Source: Acidobacteriaceae bacterium (GTDB taxonomy: Bacteria > Acidobacteriota > Terriglobia > Terriglobales > Acidobacteriaceae). From it: 33,642 nucleotides of DNA. The position numbers and the translations under genes are program-made. The DNA lies in contig PLBE01000126.1 in the NCBI GenBank assembly GCA_003134435.1, forward strand, positions 114,987 through 148,628. Reading direction: 5' to 3'. The stretch's first letter is position 1. Every line of letters begins with the position of its first letter. Positions 1 through 8,565 of the stretch are shown here, in pieces. The notes beneath the pieces are model-generated. The model was given only the letters and a program-made list of their open reading frames with translations. It made no database searches and had not been told where the DNA came from.

Positions 1-21
1 TCGCCTATCGGTGCTCGCCTA

Positions 22-1371
22 TTAGTGTTCCCCTTTGTAAATCGCGCGATGAATAATCGATTTCTTGTGCGCCGGCGGCGCCGCTGCGATCTGATAGCTA
101 TCTTGCAACAGCGTTTTTGCCCGAGTCGCTTGCGCGTCCGAGTGGCAATGAATCGTGCACAACGGCTCACCCGCAGCAACTTTGCCGCCAATTTTTTTAT
201 GAACCACAATCCCCACCGCGGGATCCACCGAATCCTCCTTCCGTTCCCGCCCTCCACCCAGTATCACGCAAGCCGTGCCCACCTGCTCACACAGAATGCC
301 CGTCACATATCCCGCTTGCGGGCTGGGCACATCGACCGTATGGCCCGTGCTCGGCAACCGGGCCGGATCGTCAATCACCCTGATGTCCCCCCCTTGTAAT
401 TCGACCATCTGTCGGAAGCGCTCGAACGCTTTGCCCGAGGCGATGATTTCCTCCGCGCGCTGCTTCCCCTGCGATACTGTTTTCGACGCGCCTCCGAGAA
501 AAAACATCCAAGCCGCGAGGTCAAGGCAAAGCTCCCGCAAATCCTCGGGCCCGCTGCCGTGCAACACCTCGATACACTCCTGCACTTCCAGCGCGTTGCC
601 CACCATGTGACCGAGCGGCTGGTTCATATCGGTAATGAGCGCCACCATCTGTTTGCCCATGCGCTCGCCCGTTTCCACCATCAGTTCCGCGAGAAAGACG
701 GCGTCTTCCTCCTTCTTCATAAATGCCCCGGAACCGGTCTTCACATCCAGCACCAGCGCGTCCGTGCCTTCCGCCAGTTTCTTGCTCATGATGGAAGCGC
801 AGATGAGATATGGACTCTCCACCGTTCCGGTCACGTCGCGCAGAGCATACAGCCTACGGTCAGCCGGAGCGATTTTCTCCGTCTGGCCAATCATGCAGCA
901 TCCGCAGACGCTAAGAACGCGCTCGAATTCCGGCACCGGCAGACCCACCCGAAATCCTGGAATGGATTCGAGTTTGTCGAGCGTTCCTCCCGTATGTCCG
1001 AGTCCCCGCCCGCTGATCATCGGAACAAACAGTCCCCCGGCCGCGACCAGCGGTGCCAGCACTAGCGAAGTCTTGTCCCCCACCCCGCCCGTCGAATGCT
1101 TGTCCACTTTCCTTGCCGGCAGAAGGCTAAGATCGAGAACTTCGCCGGAATTCAGCATGGCATGCGTGAGCGCCGCCGTTTCCTCCCTCGTCATTCCGCG
1201 CAGCACCACGGCCATCAGCCACGCGGCCATCTGGTAATCGGGAATGCTCCCATCGGTACAACCAGCGACGAGGTATCCGATTTCAGCGGCGGTTAACGCA
1301 AGGCCATCGCGCTTCTTGCGGATCAGGTCGATGACGCGGAATTGCACTGGCGGAACCCCTGGCTGGCTCAC
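22..1371 (-). CDS. deoA: Pyrimidine-nucleoside / thymidine phosphorylase
   Basis: Cleaves thymidine, deoxyuridine or uridine with phosphate to give the free base and (deoxy)ribose-1-phosphate in the cytosol. The 449-residue product has the normal family length (433-440). The phosphate-binding signature KHSTGGVGDK lies at residues 91-100, followed by SGRGLGHTGGTLDKLE at 120-135. The C-terminal domain from about residue 345 is the usual pyrimidine-phosphorylase C-terminal domain. The start is GTG at 1371 and overlaps the cdd stop by four bases (GTGA), so translation is probably coupled to cdd. A GGAGG lies about 12 bases upstream. The pair is a standard route from cytidine or deoxycytidine to uracil and sugar phosphate, which feeds deoC at 16567 when the sugar is deoxyribose. 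Sequence alone does not tell a thymidine-specific DeoA from a broader Pdp. Family call is very secure. Confidence 0.96.
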   Translation of the reverse strand: MSQPGVPPVQFRVIDLIRKKRDGLALTAAEIGYLVAGCTDGSIPDYQMAAWLMAVVLRGMTREETAALTHAMLNSGEVLDLSLLPARKVDKHSTGGVGDKTSLVLAPLVAAGGLFVPMISGRGLGHTGGTLDKLESIPGFRVGLPVPEFERVLSVCGCCMIGQTEKIAPADRRLYALRDVTGTVESPYLICASIMSKKLAEGTDALVLDVKTGSGAFMKKEEDAVFLAELMVETGERMGKQMVALITDMNQPLGHMVGNALEVQECIEVLHGSGPEDLRELCLDLAAWMFFLGGASKTVSQGKQRAEEIIASGKAFERFRQMVELQGGDIRVIDDPARLPSTGHTVDVPSPQAGYVTGILCEQVGTACVILGGGRERKEDSVDPAVGIVVHKKIGGKVAAGEPLCTIHCHSDAQATRAKTLLQDSYQIAAAPPAHKKSIIHRAIYKGEH

Positions 1372-1778
1372 TTGAGTCGGAAGCCCTCCGGCAAGAGATC
1401 GGTGATCAAGCTTTGCTTCGGACCCTTTTCGCCCTGGTAGAAAATGACCGCTTCCGGCCCAAATTCATAGATCACCTGCCGACACGCTCCGCAGGGCGAG
1501 CACGGTACCCCGTGATCGTTGGTCACGGCGACGGCCCGGATTTCCACTTTCGGCCCGAGCTTGGCCACTGCGGAAAAGATCGCCGTTCGCTCCGCGCAGT
1601 TGGTCATGCCGTAAGAAGAGTTCTCCACGTTGCATCCCACGAACACTTGCCCCTCCGACGTGAGTATGGCCGCCCCTACGCGGAAGTTGGAGAAGGGCGC
1701 ATAGGCGTTCTTCATCACTTGACGAGCCGAGCGCAGCAGGCGTTCGCGCATCGCGACTGGCACTTTTTTCTCTTGCAT
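1368..1778 (-). CDS. cdd: Cytidine deaminase
   Basis: Zinc hydrolase that turns cytidine and deoxycytidine into uridine and deoxyuridine, supplying the phosphorylase encoded directly downstream. It is a 136-residue tetrameric-type CDA. The NCAERTA motif (residues 60-66) gives one zinc Cys and the catalytic Glu, and PCSPCGACRQV (residues 92-102) gives the other two Cys ligands. The usual FSNFRVGAA stretch sits near the N-terminus. I use ATG at 1778. An in-frame TTG two codons upstream (1784) with a GAAG five bases before it is an alternative. The last four bases are shared with the deoA GTG start, so the two form one transcription unit. Confidence 0.96.
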   Translation of the reverse strand: MQEKKVPVAMRERLLRSARQVMKNAYAPFSNFRVGAAILTSEGQVFVGCNVENSSYGMTNCAERTAIFSAVAKLGPKVEIRAVAVTNDHGVPCSPCGACRQVIYEFGPEAVIFYQGEKGPKQSLITDLLPEGFRLK

Positions 1779-1894
1779 AACCAAACCGGCTTCGAGGGAT
1801 TAAGTGGGCAATTGTAACCCTTTGCATGGCTCCAACAGCACTGATTTTCACGAGGAGCAGATCCTTCCGCCGGAAACGCGTTCGCCGGCGACTC

Positions 1895-2923
1895 TCAGTA
1901 CATGATGGTTTTCGTCAAATGGTGCGGCCACCAGGTCGTGTGATAGTGGGTCCAAAGGCGCGCATCAATCTGCGGTATCACGATTTGCCGGTCAGCCGGC
2001 CGCAGCTGATTAATTTCCTCAGCCAGCAATGCGCTGGCATAGATGCAATGCGCCCGGATCTCCACCTCCCATGCGCTGTCATGCGGAATCATCTGGTGGG
2101 AGTTGATCGCGTTCTCCAGCGCGGCGGAATAGCCCGTGATTCCCAGCAACCGGAGCGCCACCGGAACAATGTAGTCGGCAAAGGCGGACATCGCCTCCAA
2201 ATCGTCCAGCCGAAACTGCCCGCCTTTCCCCAGACTGGTGTACAGGAACCAAATGGCTAACTGCGGCAGCTTGTAGAACTTAATCGTGTGGCCTTCGTAG
2301 GGGCTCACATCCCGGAAGCGCGGGAATTCCTGAACCAGCCGATCGACCAACCCGTTACCGTTTCCATTGTTGTTCTCATACAGCTTCGGCGAGCATGATC
2401 GAACAAAATTGTGAAAACGCCCCTTATACTTCTGCGCCAGCACCGCCCCCACCTGGTTGAAGATCTGTGTCTTTTCCTCGAGCATCGGTAGTTCGATATT
2501 GCCGCTGAATAAAGTTTCCATTTCCGCGCGCGTCACTTTCGCAAGAAACGCGCCGTCAAGCATGGGGACGCCTCGGTCGATGGCGCGCTTCATGCACGCG
2601 AACAGGGCGTCGGAATCGGACCAGTTGCGCCCGCCGTAGTCCGCTTGAAACTTTATCTGGCTGAAAAAGTCGGTGAAGGCAGTGTCGATGCAGGCGGCCG
2701 TGAGAATAAAGTCGATGGCGTGATCGACGTCTCCCCCGCCGATCCCGAAAGGCAGAGCATAGTCGGGCATGGGCAGTTCTTCGTAAGCCATCCAACCTGC
2801 GACCTCGACGATTCTGTCGACGTGAGTTTGCACGTCGCGGGAGCGCTCGATCACCGGTTGAATGCTCTCCAGCACCGGACTGCCCGTCACCTTCGGCCAA
2901 CGCATATTGCGATCAGTTCGCAT
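1895..2923 (-). CDS. Queuosine-nucleotide N-glycosylase (QNG1/DUF2419) family protein, divergent
   Basis: A 342-residue protein that aligns by eye along its whole length with the queuosine salvage family (human C9orf64/QNG1), which releases queuine from queuosine 5'-monophosphate. Shared blocks: SRDV at 28-31; a helix ending in TAAC (68-79); a region around AIDRGVPMLDG (114-124); LPMLEEKTQIFNQVG (145-159); QEFPRFRDVSPYEG (198-211); FADYIVP (248-254), which holds the Asp I expect to be catalytic; EVEIRA (286-291); and a C-terminal HHLTKTIMY. Several positions are unlike the family: the NFSFW-type block is IDTAFTDF, KRAQ is KLPQ (218-221), and ADYRxPQ is ADYIVPV. An Asn/Gly run (ENNNGNGNG) is at 183-191. 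ATG at 2923 is used; ATG at 2905 is also possible. Placed with cdd-deoA and nucleoside hydrolases, a nucleoside or nucleotide glycosidase role fits. Family secure, substrate not. Confidence 0.85.
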   Translation of the reverse strand: MRTDRNMRWPKVTGSPVLESIQPVIERSRDVQTHVDRIVEVAGWMAYEELPMPDYALPFGIGGGDVDHAIDFILTAACIDTAFTDFFSQIKFQADYGGRNWSDSDALFACMKRAIDRGVPMLDGAFLAKVTRAEMETLFSGNIELPMLEEKTQIFNQVGAVLAQKYKGRFHNFVRSCSPKLYENNNGNGNGLVDRLVQEFPRFRDVSPYEGHTIKFYKLPQLAIWFLYTSLGKGGQFRLDDLEAMSAFADYIVPVALRLLGITGYSAALENAINSHQMIPHDSAWEVEIRAHCIYASALLAEEINQLRPADRQIVIPQIDARLWTHYHTTWWPHHLTKTIMY

Positions 2924-2938
2924 AGTTCTCGGTCTTTC

Positions 2939-3184
2939 TCATGTCTTACCGGATCGGAACGGGACCCGGAAGAGGAATTCATCCCCCGCCGAAAGCGTTC
3001 GTGACTCAACCGAGCCGTACCTCCCATCCCGCTCGAACCTCCCCGTGATGCCGCCGCTACCATCGCTCATCGACACCGGCCTGGTCACTGATTGACAGTT
3101 CGTGCGGACGCTTTCCAGCGCCAATGTCAACCCTAGCGAAGGTAACAGAATCCGAAGCAATTTCGATTTCGATGAGCGGATCAT
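2939..3184 (-). CDS. Possible small exported protein, unknown
   Basis: A low-confidence 81-codon frame in the otherwise empty 353-base stretch between the QNG1-like gene and the FG-GAP fusion gene. Its N-terminus is signal-like: KSK followed by a hydrophobic stretch LLRILLPSLGLTLALE. It ends 15 bases before the QNG1-like ATG on the same strand. A perfect TATAAT lies on the minus strand at 3204-3199, just upstream of its ATG, but I see no -35 match and no Shine-Dalgarno. The product resembles nothing I know. It may simply be leader sequence for the QNG1-like gene. Confidence 0.3.
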   Translation of the reverse strand: MIRSSKSKLLRILLPSLGLTLALESVRTNCQSVTRPVSMSDGSGGITGRFERDGRYGSVESRTLSAGDEFLFRVPFRSGKT

Positions 3185-3263
3185 TCCAGTGCCGCATCAT
3201 TATAGCGGTCAATCTTGACGGCCCTGAGTGCGAGTGGTAATTTCAGGCCACACGTGCGTGTCC

Positions 3264-3270
3264 GGGAGAA
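3264..3270 (+). promoter_or_regulatory. Ribosome binding site supporting a CTG start
   Basis: GGGAGAA at 3264-3270 sits about eight bases before an in-frame CTG at 3277. That start restores a complete twin-arginine signal peptide to the FG-GAP fusion protein. The next conventional start, GTG at 3373, has no good Shine-Dalgarno and would cut the signal in half. Confidence 0.5.
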
Positions 3271-3276
3271 ATCGCG

Positions 3277-6200
3277 CTGAGCCGGCCAGATAAGATCCAG
3301 AATTCCACACCGCCCAGCCCCGTCGATCTACGGCGACGCGACTTCCTAATTCGCTGCTGCCAGGGCGCCTCGGTGGCGCTCCTTCCCTCCACACTCCTTT
3401 CCCCCAATTTGCGCGGTACGCCCCGTCAGTCTCGCCCCAGTCTCGACTCCCCGAATACCTCCTCGTCCAACGTTGAATTCCACCTGCATCCGCACTACCG
3501 AACGCCCCGCCCACTGGACGCCGTACTGCTTCAGACTGATGCCGGCCGCGACGATTTCGTGACCGAGAAATACGCTGACGAGGTCGCCGCCATTCTCGCC
3601 CAGTGGAGCGCTGGCCTCTTCCGCTCGCCGCAGGATCTAAGCCCGATCGAGAAAGTCCTGGCGCCGACTTTCTTGGCAGCTTCACCCACTCCCGCTGAAT
3701 CGAGCGTGATGCGCTCGGAACCGCCCATCGAGGTCCGGCGCAACGAATTTACCGCGCCTACACTTGGCCGTGATGCGTTTCTACGGGAGATGCGGTCTGA
3801 CCTGAGTATCTTTTCTAGAGTTCTTACCGCTGACTTACAGGTGACGGCCATTCACATGGACAACAGCAAGGCCGCTTCCCTGCCAGTGCCACCCACATCT
3901 CCCGGAACGTTACTGACTATCGTCCGATATGAATTGGTAGCCACCGGCCGCAACTTTCACCGCGAACAGCGCGTCGGTTACTGGCATCTGACCTGGGAAC
4001 GCACTGCGGGCGAACTACGCATTCAGAAATGGCAAACGCTCGATGAAACCCGGAGCCGCTCTGCCCTCCCCTGCTATGCCGATCGAACTGCCGTAGCCTT
4101 CGGTGCCAATCCGTCTTATTCGCAACAACTCCTCTCCGGAACCGATTACTGGCGCACCGTGCTCGACGGCGCTTGCGGCATCGATATCTACGGTCACAAC
4201 GGCGTCTCCGTCGGCGACATCGATGACGATGGATATGACGACCTTTATGTATGTCAACCCGGCGGGCTCCCAAATCGTCTTTACCGTAATCGAGGCGATG
4301 GCACCTTCGAAGACATCACCGAATCCTCCGGCGTAGGCGTCATCGAAAACACTGCCTGTGCACTGATCGTCGACATCGACAACGACGGGCGCCAGGACTT
4401 GATCGTAGTGCGGGCCTCGGGACCAATGCTGTTTCTAAACCAGGGCGGTGGCAAGTTCCGCCAGAAGGCGGACGCGTTTCAGTTCGCCAACCCGCCCCAG
4501 GGAACCTTTACCGGCGCTGCCGTGGCGGATTACGATCGCGACGGCTGGCTCGATATCTACTTCTGCTTATACGCCTACTATCAGGGAACCGACCAGTATA
4601 AGTACCCTTCTCCCTATTATGACGCTGAGAACGGACCACCTAACTTCATGATGCGTAACAATCGCGACGGAACTTTTCGCGATGTGACTGCCGAAACTGG
4701 ACTTACTAAGAACAATACACGCTACAGCTTTTGTTGCGGCTGGAGCGACTTCAACCATGATGGCTGGCCCGATCTTTATGTCGTCAACGACTTCGGACGC
4801 AAAAATCTTTACCGCAACAACGGCGACGGAACTTTTACCGACATCGCCGCCCTCGCGGGCGTCGACGATATCGGCGCGGGCATGAGTGTCTGCTGTTTTG
4901 ACTATGACAATAACGGCGCCGAGGATCTCTACGTGGCAAATATGTGGACGGCCGCCGGCGAACGTATCACGATGCAGGACGTGTTTAAGCCAAACGCCCC
5001 GGAAAAAACGCGCTCTCTCTATCACCAGCACGCCATGGGCAATTCGCTGTTTCGACAGCGGCCCCAAAAGGACGGCACCGCCATCGCCTTTGAGGATTCA
5101 ACCCTCGCCGCCGGCGTCGGGATCGGACGCTGGGCGTGGTCGAGCGACACCTGGGATTTTGACCATGACGGCTTTCTCGACCTCTACATCGCAAATGGCA
5201 TGGTGAGCGGCCCTTCCCGCCAAGACTTGAACAGCTTCTTCTGGCGGCAGGTAGTCGCCTATTCCCCCGACGAACCCAAACCATCGCGCGACTATGAACA
5301 GGGTTGGAGCGCCATCAACGAGCTCATCCGAGCCGATGGCACGTGGAGCGGCTACGAACGAAATGTCTTCTACGCCAATAACCGCGACGGAACTTTCTCG
5401 GATGTATCCGGCGTGGTCGGCCTGGATTTCCTGGAGGACGGACGGGCCTTCGCGCTCTCCGACTTCGATCATGATGGCCGTTTGGAAGTCTTCTTGAAGA
5501 ATCGCAATGGCCCTCAGCTGCGGCTTCTTCACAACGTCATGGAGAATCTTCCGCCGTCCCTCGCGTTTCGTTTGCGCGGCACGAAGAGTAATCGTGACGC
5601 CATTGGCGCCGTCATCACCGTTGAAACTGAACTGGGCCGCCAGACTCGCTCGCTGCAAGCTGGATCGGGATTCCTTTCGCAGCACACTAAGGACGTGTAT
5701 TTCGGACTAGGAGCAGCAAAAGGCCCGGTGCGAGCCTCGATTCGCTGGCCCAGCGGACTGGTTCAGCAGTTCGACGATCTCCCCGTCAATCATCGCCTCT
5801 GGATCGAAGAAGGCTCCCAGCCAACGCGAATCGAAGCCTTCAAACCGCCGGGCCGAGGCCAATTTGCTGACGATACGCCAGTCGACGACCAGTCCCGTAC
5901 ACCGGAAGCGCTGCCCGCCACGGCCGAGACTTGGTTGCTCGCTCCAGTCGAGGCGCCCGATTTTTCCCTTCCCGATTTGGCCGATTCCATGCACAGGCTT
6001 TCCTCGCTGCGCGGGAAGCCGGTGCTGCTTAATTTCTGGGCCGCCGGAGCCGAGCCTTGCCAACGGGATTGGGCTACCTTTAACCAGAGCCACGCGGCTT
6101 GGACAGCACAGGGTCTTCAAGTCGTGGCCGTGAATCTTGATCAAACCGCCGCTGCCCATCGCCTCCGTGCCTTGGTGCGGGATCGGCGTCTTTTGTTTCC

Positions 6201-7215
6201 CATCCTGCGCGGCTCTGACGACGTGGCCGCCATCTACAACATTCTCTTTGCTCAACTCTTTGACCGCCATCGCGATCTCACCCTTCCAACCTCGTTCCTC
6301 ATCGACGCCGCCGGAAACATCGTCAAGGTCTATCAGGGCCCGCTCGACCCCAACCACGTTGCGTACGATTTCCGCCACATCCCTCAAAACGCCGCGGAAC
6401 GAATCGCCCGAGCGCTTCCCTTTCCCGGCGTGACCGACACCGTCGAATTTGGACGCAACTACCTTTCCTACGGTGGCGTCTTTTTTCAGCGCGGCTATTT
6501 GGATCAGGCCGAGGCTTGCTTCCGGATCGCATGGCGCGACGATCCGTCGAGCGCCGAAGCCCTCTATGGCATTGGTAGCGTGTATCTCGAACAACAGAAA
6601 ACGGCGGAAGCCCGCGAAAGTTTTCTACAGGCTCTTAAACTCCGCGCCAGTTATCCCGGAACCTCGGCCAATTGCTGGAACAACCTCGGCTTACTCGCCG
6701 CCCGCGCCGGGCGCACCGCCGGAGCGATCGGATACTTTCAAGAGGCAATCAAACTCAGCCCCGATCATCTCATCGCGCTCGATAACCTCGGCAGTGCCTA
6801 CCGTCAGCAGAAAAGCTGGCTGGAGGCGCGCCAAACTTATGAACGGGCCCTGCAAGTCAGCTCCAACGATGCCGAGGCGAACTACGGTCTGGGGATGGTC
6901 CTGGCCCAAAATGACGACACCGCGCGCGCCTTTGATTCCCTGCAAAAAGCTCTGCAACTGCGTCCGGTTTATCCCGAAGCGCTCAACAACCTGGGCATTC
7001 TTTATCTCCGTACCCAGCGGCGCGATGAGGCGGTGGCCACCTTTGAGAAGTGCATCCGCGTGGCGCCTGCGTTTGATCAAGCTTATTTGAACCTGGCGCG
7101 CGTCTACGCCATCGAGGGTGCTGCCGGGAAAGCTCGCGCACTTTTGCTCAAACTGCTTGAGCAACATCCGGGCCACGAGCAGGCGCAAACAATGCTCGAA
7201 CAGTTAGGACCATGA
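3277..7215 (+). CDS. Tat-exported FG-GAP/VCBS - ASPIC/UnbV - redoxin - TPR fusion protein (CRTAC1-like)
   Basis: A 1312-residue multidomain protein. Starting at CTG 3277, residues 19-24 read RRRDFL followed by a hydrophobic stretch, a Tat signal. Calcium-binding-type FG-GAP/VCBS repeats (GDIDDDGYDDLYV and similar, with NNRDGTF linkers) fill about 300-760. An ASPIC/UnbV domain follows (about 767-845), then a thioredoxin-fold redoxin/TlpA-like domain (about 892-1028), and at least five TPRs (about 1071-1311). The redoxin motif reads WAAGAEPC near residue 921, so the first Cys of the usual CxxC is Ala and only the second remains; dithiol exchange is unlikely. Family knowledge suggests an extracytoplasmic beta-propeller scaffold. 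Its substrate is unknown. The frame is open back to a stop at 3238-3240; GTG 3373 is the alternative start but loses the Tat motif. It is convergent with the nucleoside hydrolase gene downstream. Confidence 0.9.
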   Translation: MSRPDKIQNSTPPSPVDLRRRDFLIRCCQGASVALLPSTLLSPNLRGTPRQSRPSLDSPNTSSSNVEFHLHPHYRTPRPLDAVLLQTDAGRDDFVTEKYADEVAAILAQWSAGLFRSPQDLSPIEKVLAPTFLAASPTPAESSVMRSEPPIEVRRNEFTAPTLGRDAFLREMRSDLSIFSRVLTADLQVTAIHMDNSKAASLPVPPTSPGTLLTIVRYELVATGRNFHREQRVGYWHLTWERTAGELRIQKWQTLDETRSRSALPCYADRTAVAFGANPSYSQQLLSGTDYWRTVLDGACGIDIYGHNGVSVGDIDDDGYDDLYVCQPGGLPNRLYRNRGDGTFEDITESSGVGVIENTACALIVDIDNDGRQDLIVVRASGPMLFLNQGGGKFRQKADAFQFANPPQGTFTGAAVADYDRDGWLDIYFCLYAYYQGTDQYKYPSPYYDAENGPPNFMMRNNRDGTFRDVTAETGLTKNNTRYSFCCGWSDFNHDGWPDLYVVNDFGRKNLYRNNGDGTFTDIAALAGVDDIGAGMSVCCFDYDNNGAEDLYVANMWTAAGERITMQDVFKPNAPEKTRSLYHQHAMGNSLFRQRPQKDGTAIAFEDSTLAAGVGIGRWAWSSDTWDFDHDGFLDLYIANGMVSGPSRQDLNSFFWRQVVAYSPDEPKPSRDYEQGWSAINELIRADGTWSGYERNVFYANNRDGTFSDVSGVVGLDFLEDGRAFALSDFDHDGRLEVFLKNRNGPQLRLLHNVMENLPPSLAFRLRGTKSNRDAIGAVITVETELGRQTRSLQAGSGFLSQHTKDVYFGLGAAKGPVRASIRWPSGLVQQFDDLPVNHRLWIEEGSQPTRIEAFKPPGRGQFADDTPVDDQSRTPEALPATAETWLLAPVEAPDFSLPDLADSMHRLSSLRGKPVLLNFWAAGAEPCQRDWATFNQSHAAWTAQGLQVVAVNLDQTAAAHRLRALVRDRRLLFPILRGSDDVAAIYNILFAQLFDRHRDLTLPTSFLIDAAGNIVKVYQGPLDPNHVAYDFRHIPQNAAERIARALPFPGVTDTVEFGRNYLSYGGVFFQRGYLDQAEACFRIAWRDDPSSAEALYGIGSVYLEQQKTAEARESFLQALKLRASYPGTSANCWNNLGLLAARAGRTAGAIGYFQEAIKLSPDHLIALDNLGSAYRQQKSWLEARQTYERALQVSSNDAEANYGLGMVLAQNDDTARAFDSLQKALQLRPVYPEALNNLGILYLRTQRRDEAVATFEKCIRVAPAFDQAYLNLARVYAIEGAAGKARALLLKLLEQHPGHEQAQTMLEQLGP

Positions 7216-7248
7216 AACCACCCTGCCGCGATCGCTCACAACCGTTAC

Positions 7249-8340
7249 TTATTTCCCCGGACGCGGCGTCGGAGCCCTCAACAGGTCCACAAACATCCTG
7301 TAAAACTTGTCCGTATCCAGGTCGACCTGTACTTCCACTGCCTGTAAATCACTCTTGGGTTTATCCAGATCGGTCCAGCTAAGTGTGTCTCCATAGCCCG
7401 CGCCGCGATCCAGATTCACGTCGAGATAGAGGTTTTCTTTCTTTGTGATCACACTTGGGTCAAGCCATGCCGCCGAAGTCAATTCATCCCATAGATAGTT
7501 ATAGGTGCCGAAGAGGTGCGCATATTTACTGATATATTGCGCGGATGGCGAGTTGCCCCCTCGGATCCTATCGATCAGTTCATTGCTCATTCTTGTCTTC
7601 AATGAAATATCCACCGGAGTGCAGACGATCTTCCTCCACCGCGCCCGCAACACAATGTGCGCCGCTTCCGGATCGAACCACAGGTTGAATTCGTGGCGTG
7701 GCGTGTTGGCAAACTCCGGGTCCGCCGTCTGCGGATTCAAACTCGCGCCCATAAACACCAACTCTTTTGCCAGCCCCGCAAAATCTGGATCGATGGAGAT
7801 CGCCAGCGCCAGATTCGTCATCGGCCCGCCTTCATAGATCGTGATTTCGTGCGGATATTTCCGCACCATACGCACCAGAAAATGGGCCGCATCTTCGTCC
7901 GCAGCCTTGGCGGTCGGCATCCCCTCTGGCATCGCTCCCAATTCGCGCGGCGCGTGATACAGCTTCGGAGTCCACGCCCCCAGCCACGCCACCGAGCCGT
8001 AGCGCAGTTCCCACTGCTCCGTCTCTTCCTTGGTTCGAAGCAGAGGATTCTCGGCTCCCCGCAACACCGGAATGTCGGTTCGTCCGATCAGTTCAAGCAT
8101 GCGCAAAGTGTGCGCCACTTCCTCCGTCAACCACCCATCCCCCGTCACCACCGTGATGCCCAACACTTCCGTCTGGGGAGACTGGATCAGCAGCAGGATC
8201 GCTTGCTGGTCCGTGCCCGCTGGACCGGCCGCATCCTGATCGATGATGATCTTGCGCCTTTCCTGACCTCGCGTCACCAGACAGCTCGCCACAACGAGAG
8301 TTGTGAGCGCGACAAAACTTCCAATTCGGCCCAGCCTCAT
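7249..8340 (-). CDS. Exported nucleoside hydrolase, divergent active-site loop (probable lipoprotein)
   Basis: Inosine/uridine-preferring nucleoside hydrolase fold, 363 residues. The N-terminus is a signal peptide whose VAS-C (Cys20) fits a lipobox, so the enzyme is probably tethered in the periplasm. The usual calcium-binding DTDPGxDD is replaced by IIIDQDAAGPAGTDQQ (31-46), which keeps Asp34, Asp36 and Asp44 but has a three-residue longer loop and Gln in place of the last Asp. Later parts keep the family pattern: EGGPMTNLALA, NLWFDPEAAHIVL, and a VQVDLDTDKFYRMFVDLL tail. ATG at 8340 has GAGG seven bases upstream. The altered loop may mean a different sugar or base specificity, or a different metal site. 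Family call good; substrate unknown. Confidence 0.9.
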   Translation of the reverse strand: MRLGRIGSFVALTTLVVASCLVTRGQERRKIIIDQDAAGPAGTDQQAILLLIQSPQTEVLGITVVTGDGWLTEEVAHTLRMLELIGRTDIPVLRGAENPLLRTKEETEQWELRYGSVAWLGAWTPKLYHAPRELGAMPEGMPTAKAADEDAAHFLVRMVRKYPHEITIYEGGPMTNLALAISIDPDFAGLAKELVFMGASLNPQTADPEFANTPRHEFNLWFDPEAAHIVLRARWRKIVCTPVDISLKTRMSNELIDRIRGGNSPSAQYISKYAHLFGTYNYLWDELTSAAWLDPSVITKKENLYLDVNLDRGAGYGDTLSWTDLDKPKSDLQAVEVQVDLDTDKFYRMFVDLLRAPTPRPGK

Positions 8341-8565
8341 TCCTACACCTCGAAATTCCAGAACTTACCGCCAACAATTGCAGCGCAGGTTAACCCGGAA
8401 TAGAATGCCATCATAATCTGATGAGCAATGTCACAACCACTGTAGCGATTCACGTAAACATCAACAGAAGTGTCACCAACGATCCGGAGCACGATTAACG
8501 ATAACGGCTGGTTCTATCTCGCTATTAGACGTGCCGATTTCTCCCGTTTTTAGGAGCCGATTCGC

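Noticed and set aside
1860-1890. GC-rich imperfect hairpin between cdd and the QNG1-like gene
   Set aside because: Six-pair stem with a long loop and no T-run on either strand; not enough for a terminator call.
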